Positions 44,720 to 47,752 of a stretch of 47,752 nucleotides of DNA are shown here, in pieces. Where the stretch lies: contig JBDHXV010000019.1 of the NCBI GenBank assembly GCA_039810885.1, positions 1-47,752 on the forward strand, given 5' to 3'. Each line of letters begins with the position of its first letter. Position 1 is the first letter of the stretch. The notes under the pieces are model-generated. The model saw only the letters and a program-made list of their open reading frames with translations, was not told the DNA's origin and searched no databases. Both the position numbers and the translations under genes were made by a program. This DNA is from BJGO01 sp039810885 (GTDB taxonomy: Bacteria; Bacteroidota; Bacteroidia; Chitinophagales; UBA10324).

Positions 44720-45807
44720 AACCACTTCTTCACTTTGAAGTATAAAAACATGCCTACTGCGATAACAAACATAAACGCCATCACTATAAAATAACCATAT
44801 TTATAATTCAATTCCGGCATATCTCTAAAATTCATGCCATACACCCCGGCAATAAATGTAAGAGGAATAAAGATAGTAGAGATAATGGTTAATACTTTCA
44901 TAACTTCATTCATCTTAAAGCTTAAATTAGAAAGATAGACATCCATGATGCCTGACAGCACATCGCGATATGTTTCAATCGTATCTAATACTTGCACTGT
45001 ATGATCGTATAAATCGCGCATGAAAATAGTTGTATTTTGCTTTATTAAACTAAGGTCGCCGGCAGCCATGTGATTAACCATCTCTCTCAGCGGCCACACT
45101 GCTTTTCGAATAAAAATAGTCTCGCGGCGTAATTTATTCAGACGTTCGGCAATATGTCGTCCGGGATTGTTGAATGCCTCATCTTCAAAATCTTCTAACT
45201 GCTCTCCAAGTTTTTCCATTACGATAAAATAATTATCAATAACTCTATCGAGCAATGCATAAATTAAATAATCTGTGCCTAATTGTCGTATGCGCGATTG
45301 CGGGTTGCGAATACGATTGCGTATAGACTCAAATACATCCCCTACATTCTCTTGAAAAGAGATTATGTAATCTTTCCCTAGTATAAGGCTAATCTGCTCA
45401 ATCTTTACTTCGTTAGTCGCATAATCATAGTCAAGCATCTTGAATACTATAAATATATACTTGTCATACACCTCAAGTTTCGGGCGTTGGTGAGTATTAA
45501 CGATATCCTCTAATACCAGTGGGTGAATATTAAACTCTTTACCCATTTCTTCTATAATGTGTGTTTGATGAATACCGTCAACATTAATCCATGTGCTTGT
45601 TTCGGACGACATATATCTGGTGCACTCTGCAGCTTGAGCCACCGTAAGTTCTCTTAACCCGTTTACATCATAATCGAACACCGTAATGTGTACAGGACTA
45701 TCCGCCTTAGTACCAATATAAACTACTCTTCCGGGGGGCAATCCCGATTTAGTAGATTGTTTAGACTTTCTACTCATAAGTTGCACTTTCTTTCTAATCT
45801 TAATCAT
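44716..45807 (-). CDS. corA: CorA family magnesium/cobalt transporter
   Basis: 363 aa. A long cytoplasmic domain with helices (RRETIFIRKAVWPLREMVNHMAAGD) precedes the two C-terminal helices with the selectivity signature YGMNF between them (about residue 332). CorA forms a pentameric channel for Mg2+. The usual start is at 45807, though a second Met at 45777 (MSRKSKQST) is equally good because the first ten residues are basic and variable. An inverted repeat (45810-45864) lies just upstream. Its stop shares four bases with recX. Confidence 0.94.
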   Translation of the reverse strand: MIKIRKKVQLMSRKSKQSTKSGLPPGRVVYIGTKADSPVHITVFDYDVNGLRELTVAQAAECTRYMSSETSTWINVDGIHQTHIIEEMGKEFNIHPLVLEDIVNTHQRPKLEVYDKYIFIVFKMLDYDYATNEVKIEQISLILGKDYIISFQENVGDVFESIRNRIRNPQSRIRQLGTDYLIYALLDRVIDNYFIVMEKLGEQLEDFEDEAFNNPGRHIAERLNKLRRETIFIRKAVWPLREMVNHMAAGDLSLIKQNTTIFMRDLYDHTVQVLDTIETYRDVLSGIMDVYLSNLSFKMNEVMKVLTIISTIFIPLTFIAGVYGMNFRDMPELNYKYGYFIVMAFMFVIAVGMFLYFKVKKWF

Positions 45808-45809
45808 GA

Positions 45810-45864
45810 TAAGGCCTGCCCTCTAAAGTAAGCGCAATCTCTATGATCATTTATACAGGCCTTA
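45810..45864. repeat. Inverted repeat upstream of corA
   Basis: TAAGGCCTG (45810-45818) and CAGGCCTTA (45856-45864) are a perfect 9-bp inverted repeat with a 37-nt spacer. The left arm ends two bases before the corA ATG at 45807 (minus strand), and a -7 like TACTTTAG lies in the spacer. No U tract follows, so a terminator is unlikely; an operator pair or leader structure is possible. Confidence 0.5.
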
Positions 45865-45878
45865 ATTACTTACGCACA

Positions 45879-46085
45879 CTATTTCATCTCTTCATAATCA
45901 ATGTATTCTCCTCTTTGCTCTTCCGGCTTCTTCGCTGACTTCATTTCATTGGCACGCATATATCCTTCACTGTTTCTATCTTCCTTACGTTTAATACGAG
46001 AGAATAATCTAGGGAGTAGAAAGTATAACGCTGTGGCAATAAGCAGTACATCAATTAGCCTTGATTCAAGAAGTCGTGTCAACAT
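45879..46085 (-). CDS. Small membrane protein, probably DUF4834-like
   Basis: 68 aa: one N-terminal membrane helix (LIDVLLIATALYFLLPRLF), then a charged tail ending GEYIDYEEMK, a close match to the end of DUF4834-type proteins as I recall them (GEYVDYEEV). Function unknown. It lies 50 nt downstream of the RNase E/G gene and 71 nt upstream of corA, all on the minus strand. Confidence 0.72.
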   Translation of the reverse strand: MLTRLLESRLIDVLLIATALYFLLPRLFSRIKRKEDRNSEGYMRANEMKSAKKPEEQRGEYIDYEEMK

Positions 46086-46135
46086 ATCTTAAGCTTTTTA
46101 CTTTAAAATAATCCGGTGAAACTGTTAGGTCAAAG

Positions 46136-47701
46136 TTACGCGCTCTGGTTAATTTCAATCTCTTCTCCATCTTTATTATAGAAGTGATAGTCAACTAAAG
46201 CCATACTGTCTGTAGAGTCTATTGAAATCCATCGCTTGTATTTATAATACCACTTCCACTGAATGGAACGGAATAAGCCACCGTGTTTCAGGTAGCCTTC
46301 CAGATAAGGATGCACCACCAGGCTTAGCCTCTTTTGGTTTTGTTTCTCTAATATGAATTTTAAATCTTTGTCGATACGATCCATTAGTAATATGCTGGGA
46401 CCAATTTTTCCTTCGCCACCACAAGTAGGACATTGCTCACTTGTTTCAATTGTCAACTGAGGCTTCATGCGCTCCCGTGTAATTTGGATCAGTCCGAATT
46501 TACTCATCGGTAAAATGGTGTGGCGTGCCTTGTCTCCCTTCATCGCATCACGTAGTGCATTAAACAGTTGCTTCTTGTATTCGGGGTTTCGAATATCAAT
46601 AAAGTCAATTACAATAATGCCCCCGATATCTCGCAGCCTGAGTTGGCGCGCAATTTCTTTAGCGGCATCAAGGTTTACGCGAAGGGCATTATTTTCTTGA
46701 CTTTCTTCATTATTCATCTTAAAGCCACTATTCACATCAATAACATGAAGTGCCTCTGTATGTTCAATAACGAGGTAAGCTCCTCCCTCAATGTTAACCG
46801 ATTTTCCGAAGCTGTGTTTTATCTGCTTGGTTATATCATACTGATCGAAGATGGGTGTTTTTCCTGTATAGAGTTGAACTATCGATTCTTTATCCGGTGC
46901 AATCTTGTTGAGATATTGCTTCACATCATCATAAACCTCGCGTGAGTTGACTATAATTTTATTAAAGGATGGATCAAGCAAATCGCGAAGCAAGGTTGAG
47001 GTTTTGTTTAGCTCGCTCAGCACTTTGCTCGGTGCTTTTGCCCCTTTCATTTTCTGTGTCAGATCTTTCCATTTTGCCATCATCACATTCATTTCCTCGT
47101 GTAACTCTGCAACCGATTTTCCTTCGGCATTCGTTCTCACAATTACACCGAAGTTTTGCGGTTTAATGCTCTCTATTAATCGCATCAATCGCTTACGTTC
47201 TTCGGGATTGTTAATCTTTTTACTGACATTGATATAATTCACAAAAGGAATTAACACCATAAAACGTCCCGGAAATGACAACTCCGCTGTTAGCCTATGA
47301 CCCTTAGTAGAAATAGGTTCTTTGGTTACCTGTACAAGCAGTGGTTGTTTTTTTGTAATCACTGATGTAATCTTTCCGGTTTTATGAGTTTCCGGTTCTA
47401 ATTTGAAACCTCGTAAGTCATTAGGTGCGATACCGTCATGTGCCGCTTTAGCATATTTCATCAAAGAGCGTATTTGCGGGCTTAAATCTGAATAATGGAT
47501 AAATCCGTTCTTATGATGTCCTATATCAACAAAGGCGGCGTTCAATGAAGGCAACATTTTATTGACTGAGGCCCATATCACATCACCAACAATAATTTTT
47601 TCCTGGCCTGCATCACGATGCAGCTCCACCAGAGTCTTGTCTTCTAACAAGGCTAATTCAATACCGGCATCTCCGGCATTTACTATAAGTTCTTTATTCA
47701 C
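46136..47701 (-). CDS. rng: Ribonuclease E/G (Rng family)
   Basis: 521 aa. S1-like N-terminus (KIIVGDVIWASVNKMLPSLNAAFVDIGHHKNGFIH), the RNase E/G core with the metal-binding aspartates in HVIDVNSG and VIDFIDI, and the zinc-link motif CPTCGG (about 430). It processes rRNA and mRNA. There is no long C-terminal scaffold, so it is the RNase G type. The ATG at 47701 is near the window edge; in Bacteroidota an HU-like gene is often just upstream, but only 51 bases remain and I cannot see it. Confidence 0.95.
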   Translation of the reverse strand: MNKELIVNAGDAGIELALLEDKTLVELHRDAGQEKIIVGDVIWASVNKMLPSLNAAFVDIGHHKNGFIHYSDLSPQIRSLMKYAKAAHDGIAPNDLRGFKLEPETHKTGKITSVITKKQPLLVQVTKEPISTKGHRLTAELSFPGRFMVLIPFVNYINVSKKINNPEERKRLMRLIESIKPQNFGVIVRTNAEGKSVAELHEEMNVMMAKWKDLTQKMKGAKAPSKVLSELNKTSTLLRDLLDPSFNKIIVNSREVYDDVKQYLNKIAPDKESIVQLYTGKTPIFDQYDITKQIKHSFGKSVNIEGGAYLVIEHTEALHVIDVNSGFKMNNEESQENNALRVNLDAAKEIARQLRLRDIGGIIVIDFIDIRNPEYKKQLFNALRDAMKGDKARHTILPMSKFGLIQITRERMKPQLTIETSEQCPTCGGEGKIGPSILLMDRIDKDLKFILEKQNQKRLSLVVHPYLEGYLKHGGLFRSIQWKWYYKYKRWISIDSTDSMALVDYHFYNKDGEEIEINQSA

Positions 47702-47752
47702 AAATCATGATTATTAAACACCCGAAATAATGAAGTTACATAACCCTCCCCC

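Noticed and set aside
45810..45864. Inverted repeat upstream of corA as a terminator of the small DUF4834-like gene
   Set aside because: The stem is followed by TCATGATT, not a U tract, and the 37-nt spacer is too long for an efficient intrinsic terminator.

Overview
The window is a compact, AT-rich chromosomal segment that most likely comes from a member of the Bacteroidota, probably a chitinophaga- or sphingobacterium-like lineage. Four things point there. Several secreted proteins have type IX secretion (T9SS) or FlgD-like C-termini. Promoters fit the Bacteroidota -33/-7 pattern (TTG, about 19 nt, TAnnTTTG). The main sigma factor is a short RpoD of 289 aa. Family content (TIGR03032, PspC/PadR pair, YtxH/holin pair, RNase E/G, a probable DUF4834 protein) is also typical. 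I see no tRNA, rRNA, insertion sequence, prophage or CRISPR array. This looks like core and cell-envelope chromosome, not a mobile island.

Layout. 1-5170: a truncated response regulator, a secreted VCBS/FG-GAP protein and a TIGR03032 protein on the minus strand, then a cystathionine gamma-synthase/lyase and a T9SS-sorted adhesin-like protein on the plus strand, closed by a strong bidirectional terminator. 5181-11187: a polysaccharide locus with a GT4 glycosyltransferase and FkbM methyltransferase (minus) and a flippase, Wzz-like protein and O-antigen ligase/polymerase (plus). 11143-16654: a tightly overlapping minus-strand gene string (YtxH protein, holin-like membrane protein, small protein, alpha/beta hydrolase, GT2, small protein, OppC-like permease, GAF-PP2C phosphatase). 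16724-20924: AI-2E family permease, RecG helicase and a PfkB sugar kinase. 20921-25728: FN3 surface protein, principal sigma factor, a glycosyltransferase and a REC-HATPase regulator. 25760-29684: a large lamin-tail surface protein divergent from aspartate-semialdehyde dehydrogenase, followed by a cytochrome b5-like protein. 29741-36344: a TetR/TolC/membrane-fusion/RND efflux operon ending in a clear terminator. 36462-47701: an unknown lipoprotein, Mfd, a spermidine-synthase-like methyltransferase, PspC and PadR, RecX, CorA, a small membrane protein and RNase E/G.

How the genes work together. Three themes recur: envelope building (polysaccharide export, surface proteins, efflux), DNA repair (RecG, Mfd, RecX), and signalling built from pieces of serine-phosphatase/HATPase partner switching (GAF-PP2C, REC-HATPase, lone REC). 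Many genes overlap by 1-20 nt in operons. Five convergent pairs meet tail to tail with interlocked, abutting or overlapping ends and no visible terminator, while two other pairs have strong stem-loops. I did not find a clearly new defence or mobile system. The best leads are the eight-gene overlapping string, the pairing of response regulators with secreted proteins, a TetR operator sitting inside its own promoter, and two genes that lack an ATG start.
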